From assembly GCA_947175715.1 (NCBI GenBank), contig CAMWOD010000049.1, positions 1 through 7,221 of the forward strand: DNA of 7,221 nt, in the 5' to 3' direction. Numbering within the stretch: position 1 is the first letter of the stretch; each line of letters starts with the position of its first letter. The notes under the pieces are model-generated. The model was not told the DNA's origin. It did no database searches and was given only the letters and a program-made list of their open reading frames with translations. Both the position numbers and the translations under genes were made by a program. This document shows, in pieces, positions 1 to 5,952 of the stretch. Origin of the DNA: an uncultured Porphyromonadaceae bacterium. GTDB taxonomy: Bacteria > Bacteroidota > Bacteroidia > Bacteroidales > Muribaculaceae.

Positions 1-425
1 CTATCATCGACCAAAATCCTCATGAAGGTGCACATGTGAAAAATGGGCGCGACGTATACGTAACGATCGTAGCATTCTCTCCCAAGCTCATAGTGGTGCC
101 CAACCTCGAGACATCGGGGCAACAGGCTATCGAACGCTTCAGAGCCATGGGTGTAAATAATCTTGACACGGTGATGGTCGTTGCCGAAGACCGCGTAGGA
201 TATGTGCTTAGCGCCACTTACAACGGTCATCAGCTTCATAAGGGCGACAAGATACCGGTCAATGCCCGTGTCACCCTCACCATCGGCATGAAGCGTCCAG
301 TCCCAATGTATATTCCTGAGGAAGGTGAAGGTAACGACTCTACAGCTGCCGGCGACTCCAACCCCGATGCCGACATGCTTAAAGAAGCTTTAAGAACCGC
401 AATGACCGCCAACTTTAATGACTGA
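1..425 (+). CDS. PASTA-domain protein, C-terminal part (5' end outside window)
   Basis: The reading frame is open from the first complete codon at position 3, so the GTG at 36 is internal and the gene begins upstream. The visible protein starts with the end of one PASTA repeat (a D-Q-N-P-x-x-G-x-x-V-x-x-G motif then VYVTI, about positions 9-77). A second complete repeat follows, beginning at the VPNL motif (about 93-104) and closing at VTLTIG (about 270-287). The last 45 or so residues are proline-rich and then acidic, with no further domain. PASTA repeats bind peptidoglycan or muropeptides in penicillin-binding proteins and Ser/Thr kinases of Gram-positive bacteria. In Bacteroidetes they also occur in short proteins of unknown role, probably envelope-located. 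No kinase or transpeptidase part is visible, but the N-terminus is missing, so a signal peptide or anchor cannot be judged. The stop overlaps the downstream pseudouridine synthase start by 8 bases, implying co-transcription and probable translational coupling. Confidence 0.9.
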   Translation, partial: IIDQNPHEGAHVKNGRDVYVTIVAFSPKLIVVPNLETSGQQAIERFRAMGVNNLDTVMVVAEDRVGYVLSATYNGHQLHKGDKIPVNARVTLTIGMKRPVPMYIPEEGEGNDSTAAGDSNPDADMLKEALRTAMTANFND

Positions 426-1440
426 CAACGAGCAACTTGAACAGGAGATGTACGAACACTTCAGGTTCGTAGCCGACAAGGGGCAAGAGTTGCTCCGTGT
501 CGACAAGTTCCTGGTGCTTCGCTTGCAAAAGTCGTCGCGCAATCGTGTGCAACAAGCCGCCGAGGCGGGTTGTATTCTGGTCAATGGCAAGCCGGTAAAG
601 TCCAACTACCGCGTCAAGCCACTCGACGTGGTATCGGTGGTGATGGATCGCCCCCGATATGAGTGCGAAATCATAGCCGAGGACATACCTCTTGACATTG
701 TTTACGAGGATGATGATGTACTTGTGGTGAATAAGCCTGCGGGCCTGGTGGTCCACCCCGGTCACGGCAACTATACAGGCACATTGGTCAATGCTTTGGC
801 CTACCACTTTCGCGACAATCCCAATTATGATGTTTCCGACCCCAGGCTGGGGCTTGTACACCGCATCGACAAGGATACTTCAGGTCTCCTTGTGGTAGCG
901 AAGACCCCCGACGCCAAGACCAACCTTGGTCGCCAATTTTTCAACAAGACCACTAAGCGTGAATACGTTGCCATAACATGGGGCGTGCCCAATCCACCGG
1001 TTGGACGTATCGAAAGCAACATTGGTAGGTCAGTGCGCGACCGCTTGAAGATGGATGTTTTTCCAACCGACAGCGGTATTGGCAAACATGCCGTAACACA
1101 CTATTCCGTAGTTGAGCCTTTAGGTCACGTAGCAATAGTGAAATGTGTGCTCGAAACCGGACGAACTCATCAGATACGCGTTCATATGAGCAGCCAGGGG
1201 TATCCTCTATTCAATGACGTGCGCTACGGTGGGGATAAGATGCTTCGCGGCAACACATCGGGTAAATACAAGCAATTTATCGAAAATTGCTTCTCAATAT
1301 GCCCACGCCAGGCCTTACATGCCCGCACATTGGGCTTTGTTCACCCCACTACTGGCGAGGAAATGTTTTTTACGGCACCGATACCTGCCGATATGCAAAA
1401 TCTGATCGACCGCTGGCGCACTTACAATACAGCAACTTAA
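418..1440 (+). CDS. rluD: RluA/RluD-family 23S rRNA pseudouridine synthase
   Basis: Predicted cytoplasmic enzyme that isomerises uridine to pseudouridine in 23S rRNA; E. coli RluD modifies the helix 69 loop. Residues about 25-76 look like an S4 RNA-binding domain (LRVDKFL start, then GxIxVNGKPVKSNYRVKPLD). The catalytic domain follows from about residue 92: NKPAGLVVHPG at 105-115, the motif II signature HRID at 148-151 with catalytic Asp151 followed by KDTSGLLVVAKT, and GRTHQIRVH at 248-256. At 340 residues it is near the usual length (about 325-350) and appears complete. The ATG at 418 lies inside the PASTA gene's last codons (8-base overlap), and no upstream alternative is needed because the S4 domain is complete. 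Assignment to the RluD branch rather than RluC or RluA rests on the S4 domain and the motif wording; the exact target uridine cannot be read from the sequence. Confidence 0.93.
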   Translation: MTDNEQLEQEMYEHFRFVADKGQELLRVDKFLVLRLQKSSRNRVQQAAEAGCILVNGKPVKSNYRVKPLDVVSVVMDRPRYECEIIAEDIPLDIVYEDDDVLVVNKPAGLVVHPGHGNYTGTLVNALAYHFRDNPNYDVSDPRLGLVHRIDKDTSGLLVVAKTPDAKTNLGRQFFNKTTKREYVAITWGVPNPPVGRIESNIGRSVRDRLKMDVFPTDSGIGKHAVTHYSVVEPLGHVAIVKCVLETGRTHQIRVHMSSQGYPLFNDVRYGGDKMLRGNTSGKYKQFIENCFSICPRQALHARTLGFVHPTTGEEMFFTAPIPADMQNLIDRWRTYNTAT

Positions 1441-1536
1441 ACTGCATGAGCCACAACATGTGGTAGATTTATAGAGCCAAATTCAACAATATATAGAAAT
1501 ATTCACTAACTTTGGAGGCTCATAACATCGATTGTA
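1441..1536 (+). promoter_or_regulatory. Intergenic gap with candidate Bacteroidetes promoter (TAnnTTTG at 1507-1514)
   Basis: This 96-base stretch is the longest non-coding gap in the window and is more A+T-rich than its flanks. It contains TAACTTTG at 1507-1514, an exact match to the TAnnTTTG -7 box of the primary sigma factor in Bacteroidetes. Transcription would start around 1519-1522, leaving a 5' leader of under 20 bases before the ATG at 1537. No good TTTG -33 element is seen at the expected distance; only TTCA near 1482-1485 is close. GGAGG at 1514-1518 lies about 18 bases before the ATG, too far for a normal Shine-Dalgarno. The position in the gap supports a promoter, but the missing -33 box weakens it. 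Confidence 0.45.
1451..1463 (+). terminator. Weak hairpin after rluD, possible terminator
   Basis: CCACA (1451-1455) pairs with TGTGG (1459-1463) around a 3-base loop, 11 bases after the rluD stop. The stem is only 5 bp and is followed by TAGATTTATA rather than a run of T, so it is a poor intrinsic terminator. It is listed because it is the only hairpin I found between rluD and the next gene. Transcription may simply read through. Confidence 0.15.
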
Positions 1537-2715
1537 ATGAAAACCGAAGAATTTCAAGATATAGCCCCATACAACGACGACGAATTCAAGGAGAAGATGG
1601 CCCTTATGGCCGACGACCCTTTACTGGAACACGCAGTGCGGTTTGTGTATCCGGGAGTAGACTATCCTGAATTTGTCAAGCAGCTCAAAAGCATCGACAA
1701 TATCCACGACTTCCAGTTTGGCATGATGCTCCCATTCATTGAGATGCTCGAAAAGCGCACCACCGACGGCGTGTCGTGCGATAACATTGTCAACATCGAT
1801 CCCAATACCTCATATACGTTTATTACCAACCATCGCGACATCGTGCTCGATGCCACATTCCTCAATTTGTGCTTTATGCACAATTCACTTCCCACATCAG
1901 AGATTGCCATTGGCAATAACCTACTGATTTACGAATGGATAGAGCACCTCGTCAAGCTCAATCAGAGCTTTATCGTGAAGCGCGATATGCGTATGACCGA
2001 GGCGTTGAAGGCAGCCCACCAACTTTCGGGATACATCCACTACTGTCTCAACACCAAGCATAGATCGGTGTGGATAGCTCAACGCGAAGGTAGAGCCAAG
2101 GATAGTAACGACCTTACACAGGAGAGCCTCGTGAAGATGCTTGGCCTTGAAGGCTCAGGCTCTATCTTGGACAATCTGCTGGAATGTAGGTTGATGCCCG
2201 TATCTATCACCTACGAGTTCGACCCCAACGACTATCTGAAAGCACGCGAATTCCTTAAACGCCACAACGATCCCGAATTTAAAAAGAGTAAGCGCGACGA
2301 CCTTTTCAGCATGGAGACAGGCATGCTTGGCTATAAAGGACGCGTACACTTCACTATAGGGCAGTGTATCAATGAGAAGCTTTCGCAAGTGCCTGCCGAT
2401 TCCGACCGCGCAAAGATTGTACACAAAGCTTGCTCGCTCATTGACAACTCAATACATTGCGGATATAAACTATTCCCAATCAACTACATAGCCTACGATG
2501 AGCTAATGGGCGACAACCTCTTCCGCGAACATTATAACGAGGAGGATGTTAAGAAAGTAAACGATTATATATCCCAACAGCTTAGCAAAGTTGATGAGCC
2601 CGACCTCACGGCTGACGACTACGAGTACATGCGCTCTATGATGCTGCAAATGTACGCCAACCCGCTAACCAACAAGCTCAGGGCCATCAAGATGCAACGC
2701 CATTCAATGGTATGA
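1537..2715 (+). CDS. Acyltransferase-like protein (PlsC/PlsB-related, glycerolphosphate acyltransferase-like)
   Basis: Soluble-looking 392-residue protein without signal peptide or clear membrane helix. Three blocks recall the glycerolphosphate acyltransferase superfamily. TFITNHRDIVLD holds His99 and Asp105. FIVKRDM (Lys148-Arg149) resembles block II of PlsB-type enzymes. WIAQREGRAKD with Glu184-Gly185-Arg186 resembles the FxEGxRSR block III that binds the phosphate of the acceptor. The usual catalytic motif is H-x4-D; here the spacing from His99 to Asp105 is H-x5-D, so either this branch tolerates an extra residue or Asp101 takes part. Bacteroidetes homologues are, as I recall, annotated as glycerol or 1-acylglycerol-3-phosphate acyltransferases; substrate and acyl donor are unproven here. 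The C-terminal half (about residues 230-392) matches no domain I recognise. It follows the only promoter-like gap, with the membrane phosphoesterase gene 28 bases downstream. The ATG at 1537 is the first in-frame start in the gap. Confidence 0.72.
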   Translation: MKTEEFQDIAPYNDDEFKEKMALMADDPLLEHAVRFVYPGVDYPEFVKQLKSIDNIHDFQFGMMLPFIEMLEKRTTDGVSCDNIVNIDPNTSYTFITNHRDIVLDATFLNLCFMHNSLPTSEIAIGNNLLIYEWIEHLVKLNQSFIVKRDMRMTEALKAAHQLSGYIHYCLNTKHRSVWIAQREGRAKDSNDLTQESLVKMLGLEGSGSILDNLLECRLMPVSITYEFDPNDYLKAREFLKRHNDPEFKKSKRDDLFSMETGMLGYKGRVHFTIGQCINEKLSQVPADSDRAKIVHKACSLIDNSIHCGYKLFPINYIAYDELMGDNLFREHYNEEDVKKVNDYISQQLSKVDEPDLTADDYEYMRSMMLQMYANPLTNKLRAIKMQRHSMV

Positions 2716-2743
2716 CGCTGTAACAAAAAAATAGTTTACCGTA

Positions 2744-3931
2744 ATGCGACTCCCACTGTTGATGGTTACAATATTGATAATAGTCAATCTGTCGATTGAC
2801 TATTATATTTGGTGGACACTACGCCGCCGCTACCCTCAACGTACTTGGAGCAAAATCCAACTATGGTCGGCGGTTGCCATCAATCTGTTCTTGCTCATCG
2901 TGCTGAGTGTGCCACACCGCACAGGTGAGGACTCGCAGCTCCGCTTTATCATGTGGAGCTTGTTCTCATATCTGACAATTTACGCCGCCAAACTCATATT
3001 CCTCATTTGTGATGCCATCTCACTTTTACCCAAAATATGGCACAGCAAGCGATGGAAATGGCTCACACCCACTGGCGCCATTTTGGGCTTGTTTTGCTTT
3101 CTCACCATGTGGTACGGGGCATTAATCAACCGCTACAGTATCGATGTCAATGAAGTGACGGTAGAAATTAAGGATCTCTCAAAAGCATTTGACGGCTACC
3201 GAATTGTACAGATTAGCGACTTCCACGTAGGCACTTACGGCAACGACACTACCTTTGTACACCAGGTAGTGGAGCGCATCAACTCACTGCACCCCGACGC
3301 AGTGTTGTTCACAGGCGATATTGTCAACCGTCATGCTCAGGAATTGCAACCGTTTATCAAGACTCTATCTCAAGTTAAAGCCCCCGGAGGCGTTTACGCA
3401 ATTCTTGGCAACCATGATTATGGCGACTATTACGATTGGGACTCCCCCATCGACAAGGATAACGACCGACATCTACTTCTCTCCTCATTTAGCGACATGG
3501 GGTGGGATCTGATACTCAACGACCACCGCTGGCTTGTGAATAGCAACGACTCATTAGCTCTTATCGGTGTTGAAAACATAGGCGATCCACCATTCAAAGT
3601 CTATGGCGACCTCGAGGTAGCTTATCCTGACACAGGCGACTCTCACGCTAAGATTTTGCTCACTCACAACCCTGCTCACTGGGAAAACGATATAGCCGAT
3701 CACCCCGACCAGAATATTGCACTTACGTTATCGGGGCACACACATGCCATGCAGATGCAGGTAGGCAGCATATCGCCCGCTTCGCTTCGCTACAAATACT
3801 GGGGAGGGTTGTATCACGACTCTCAAGGACAGCAACTCTACGTCAATATAGGCCTGGGGGCGGTAGGCCTCCCTATGCGTATCGGCGCTACGCCCGAAAT
3901 CACAGTTATTACTCTGCGCCCTAAGAAATGA
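2744..3931 (+). CDS. Membrane-anchored metallophosphoesterase (YkuE/YaeI-like calcineurin family)
   Basis: A 395-residue protein with an N-terminal membrane region and a C-terminal calcineurin-like phosphoesterase domain. Four hydrophobic segments are seen at about residues 3-24, 40-57, 67-95 and 106-128. The domain from about 152 has the full dinuclear-metal motif set: ISDFH (Asp159, His161), TGD (Asp192), LGNHD (Asn223-His224-Asp225), LTH (His308) and SGHTH (His332, His334). Arg/Lys-rich loops after helices 1 and 3 (RRRYPQRTWSK, KIWHSKRWK) suggest these loops are cytoplasmic, placing the catalytic domain in the periplasm. The substrate is unknown; relatives act on phosphodiesters, and lipid or nucleotide-type envelope substrates are plausible. 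The gene lies 28 bases after the acyltransferase-like gene and its TGA overlaps the glycosyltransferase ATG by 4 bases. ATG 2744 is preferred; ATG 2762 would cut into the first helix. The start region also carries a strong hairpin. Confidence 0.88.
   Translation: MRLPLLMVTILIIVNLSIDYYIWWTLRRRYPQRTWSKIQLWSAVAINLFLLIVLSVPHRTGEDSQLRFIMWSLFSYLTIYAAKLIFLICDAISLLPKIWHSKRWKWLTPTGAILGLFCFLTMWYGALINRYSIDVNEVTVEIKDLSKAFDGYRIVQISDFHVGTYGNDTTFVHQVVERINSLHPDAVLFTGDIVNRHAQELQPFIKTLSQVKAPGGVYAILGNHDYGDYYDWDSPIDKDNDRHLLLSSFSDMGWDLILNDHRWLVNSNDSLALIGVENIGDPPFKVYGDLEVAYPDTGDSHAKILLTHNPAHWENDIADHPDQNIALTLSGHTHAMQMQVGSISPASLRYKYWGGLYHDSQGQQLYVNIGLGAVGLPMRIGATPEITVITLRPKK
2777..2806 (+). repeat. Perfect 13-bp inverted repeat, 4-base loop
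   Basis: ATAATAGTCAATC (2777-2789) and its exact reverse complement GATTGACTATTAT (2794-2806) flank the loop TGTC. All 13 pairs match. The repeat lies in codons 12-21 of the metallophosphoesterase gene (residues I-I-V-N-L-S-I-D-Y-Y of the first membrane segment), 33 bases after the start codon. It is not followed by a T-run, so it is not a standard terminator. It could be an mRNA hairpin affecting translation, a dyad operator, or chance under codon constraint. Confidence 0.75.
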
Positions 3932-4911
3932 GCCAATCGTCAGCACACAAAGCGCCCAAAGTGTCAATCATCGTGCCATTCCTCAACGCCGAGGCCACAA
4001 TAGCTCGATGTGTTAGGTCGTTGATGAATCAAACGATGAAAGACTTCGAGGTAATTTTTGTAAATGACGGTAGCCGTGACAACTCTTTTGCAATTCTCAA
4101 CGAAACTCTGCTCAACTATCCCGACCGCATCGACCATACACATGTGTTATATTACACATACCGTCAAGGTGTAGCAAAGGCTCATCGGGCAGGTGCGGCA
4201 AGGGCCACAGGAGAATATGTGATGCGCGTTGATGCTGATGACACCCTACCCTGCGATGCTCTCCAAAAGCTTATAGCCAAAGCAGATGCTACAGATGCCG
4301 ACATTGTGATGGGGCGCTTTTGCCGGGTTTTCGCGAAGAAAACCAAGGTGGGCAAAATCGATGCTCACTACCCCGACATCAACAAGATGGCTTTGATAGT
4401 CGACAATTATTCGATGTGCAATAAAATAGTGCGTCGCTCACTATTGACCGACAACAACATCGAGGTGATGCCGGAAATCGACTGTTGGGACGATCTGACG
4501 CTAACGGCACGAGCTTTCGCATTAAGCCGCAATTCCCAACGCATCGACGACGTAGTGTATAACTACTACATTACCCCTGGAGCTAAGAACGTGTCACACA
4601 GCGATAAAGACACTCAACTGCGACAGCATTTGCTCGCCGCCCTATACCTCGAAAAGTGGTTTGTTACTCAGTTCCCCGACGACCGATATACCCCTTTTCT
4701 CAACCAGCTCAAACTTATAGCCAAAGTGAAATATCTGCGTGGCCGCAACAAGGAGGTTGAGCTATGGAAAACTACATTTCCCGAGGTCAACCGACGCATA
4801 ATGAGCATAACCCCTGTTAAGCTCCACTATCGGCTCGCCTTCTGGCTCACAGCGAAGTTACCTACACGCATCACACAAAGCATCGCCAACTTATTATCAC
4901 CAAGACACTAA
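3928..4911 (+). CDS. Family 2 glycosyltransferase (GT-A fold)
   Basis: A 327-residue protein predicted to transfer a sugar from a nucleotide-sugar donor. It starts with the GT2 hallmark VSIIVPFLNAEATIARCVRSLMNQT (about residues 12-36), then FEVIFVNDGSRDNS with Asp47 in the nucleotide-binding VNDGS motif. The metal-binding DxD region is MRVDADD (Asp102, Asp104, Asp105). A WDD pair (Asp188-Asp189) lies where GT2 enzymes carry their catalytic-base acid. The C-terminal part (about 255-327) is basic, with the segment KLHYRLAFWLTAKLP possibly amphipathic and membrane-associating, but there is no clear transmembrane helix. Acceptor and donor cannot be predicted from the sequence. The ATG overlaps the phosphoesterase TGA by 4 bases (ATGA), which indicates translational coupling and a shared pathway or membrane location. 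tsaD follows after 24 bases. Confidence 0.92.
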   Translation: MSQSSAHKAPKVSIIVPFLNAEATIARCVRSLMNQTMKDFEVIFVNDGSRDNSFAILNETLLNYPDRIDHTHVLYYTYRQGVAKAHRAGAARATGEYVMRVDADDTLPCDALQKLIAKADATDADIVMGRFCRVFAKKTKVGKIDAHYPDINKMALIVDNYSMCNKIVRRSLLTDNNIEVMPEIDCWDDLTLTARAFALSRNSQRIDDVVYNYYITPGAKNVSHSDKDTQLRQHLLAALYLEKWFVTQFPDDRYTPFLNQLKLIAKVKYLRGRNKEVELWKTTFPEVNRRIMSITPVKLHYRLAFWLTAKLPTRITQSIANLLSPRH

Positions 4912-4935
4912 GCATAAACAACCATACCCTGCAAT

Positions 4936-5949
4936 ATGCCCATTATACTCGGAATCGAATCATCGTGCGACGACACATCGGCAGCAATCATCAATGACGG
5001 AATGTTACTGTCCAACGTCATTGCATCGCAAAGCGTACATGAAGAATATGGAGGAGTAGTGCCCGAACTTGCCTCACGTGCTCATCAGCAGAACATAGTG
5101 CCGGTAGTCGACACTGCCATACGGCGAGCCGGAATCTCCAAAAGAGATTTATCGGCTATAGCATTCACCCGTGGGCCTGGATTGCTGGGATCGCTACTTG
5201 TAGGCACATCGTTTGCCAAAGGGCTATCACTTGGCCTTAGAATACCTATTATCGATGTAAACCATCTGCACGGGCACGTATTATCGCACTTTGTAAGAGA
5301 AAGCGACGACGACGAAGTACCCCAGTTCCCTTATCTATGTCTACTCATTTCGGGAGGAAATTCGCAACTGATAATGGTGCGTAACTACAATGACATGGAA
5401 ATCCTGGGTCAAACTATTGACGATGCTGCCGGTGAGGCATTTGACAAATGCGCCAAGGTGATGGGATTGCCCTATCCTGGGGGTCCACACATCGACCGAC
5501 TCGCAGCTGTCGGCGACAAAAACCGTTTTAAATTCGCCCGTCCTCACATCCATGGACTTGACTACAGTTTCAGCGGACTTAAAACTTCATTCCTCTACAC
5601 CCTACGCGACGCCCTAAAAGAGGATCCCAACTTTATAGATAATAATCAGGCCGATCTCGCCGCTTCGCTTCAAGCCACAATCATAGCCATATTGATGGAT
5701 AAACTCGACAAGGCAGTGAAACAGACCGGCGTAAAGACCGTAGCCATAGGAGGAGGCGTTTCGGCCAACTCAGGCATACGTGATGCTGTGGCAGAATACT
5801 GTCAGCGTCATAATCTCAAAGCTTTCATCCCCAAAAGAAAATTTACCACCGACAATGCCGCAATGGTAGCCATCGCAGGATATTTCAAATATCTTGACAA
5901 TGAATTTTGCCAATACGACCAAGCTCCATTCGCACGAGTAAAAGTATAA
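4936..5949 (+). CDS. tsaD: tRNA N6-threonylcarbamoyladenosine (t6A37) synthesis protein TsaD
   Basis: Universal cytoplasmic enzyme of the Kae1/Qri7/TsaD family that, with TsaB and TsaE, transfers the threonylcarbamoyl group from threonylcarbamoyl-AMP to A37 of ANN-decoding tRNAs. Diagnostic stretches are in order: LGIESSCDDTSAAII (about 5-19), ASRAHQQNIVP, RGPGLLGSLLVG, VNHLHGH with metal-ligand histidines His110 and His114, LLISGGNSQL, DDAAGEAFDKCAKVMGLPYPGGP, YSFSGLKTSF, GGGVSANSGIR and TTDNAAM with Asp306, the third metal ligand. At 337 residues it is the normal bacterial length and looks intact. Start ATG 4936 gives the canonical N-terminus two residues before ILGIESSCDD. It sits 24 bases after the glycosyltransferase and 3 bases before the amidase gene, so it is almost certainly co-transcribed with the latter. 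Confidence 0.98.
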   Translation: MPIILGIESSCDDTSAAIINDGMLLSNVIASQSVHEEYGGVVPELASRAHQQNIVPVVDTAIRRAGISKRDLSAIAFTRGPGLLGSLLVGTSFAKGLSLGLRIPIIDVNHLHGHVLSHFVRESDDDEVPQFPYLCLLISGGNSQLIMVRNYNDMEILGQTIDDAAGEAFDKCAKVMGLPYPGGPHIDRLAAVGDKNRFKFARPHIHGLDYSFSGLKTSFLYTLRDALKEDPNFIDNNQADLAASLQATIIAILMDKLDKAVKQTGVKTVAIGGGVSANSGIRDAVAEYCQRHNLKAFIPKRKFTTDNAAMVAIAGYFKYLDNEFCQYDQAPFARVKV

Positions 5950-5952
5950 ACC

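Noticed and set aside
36..38. GTG as the start of the first gene
   Set aside because: The frame stays open to the window edge and the upstream codons complete a PASTA motif, so the GTG encodes an internal valine.
415..861. Long antisense open frame of 148 codons opposite the pseudouridine synthase gene
   Set aside because: It lies entirely opposite a gene with complete catalytic motifs, its translation shows no domain, and it is a by-product of codon use on the other strand. The other antisense frames were rejected for the same reason.
1270..1292. 9-bp inverted repeat with 5-base loop inside the rluD-type gene
   Set aside because: One such stem is roughly expected by chance in a window this size, and it lies deep within coding sequence with no other signal.
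2804..2811. TATATTTG, an exact TAnnTTTG match overlapping the right arm of the hairpin
   Set aside because: No -33 element lies at a suitable distance, it is inside the gene, and one or two chance matches per strand are expected.
3852..3872. Repeated AGGCCT around a G-rich spacer near the end of the phosphoesterase gene
   Set aside because: Two 6-base copies in a coding stretch rich in glycine codons; too short to stand out from chance.
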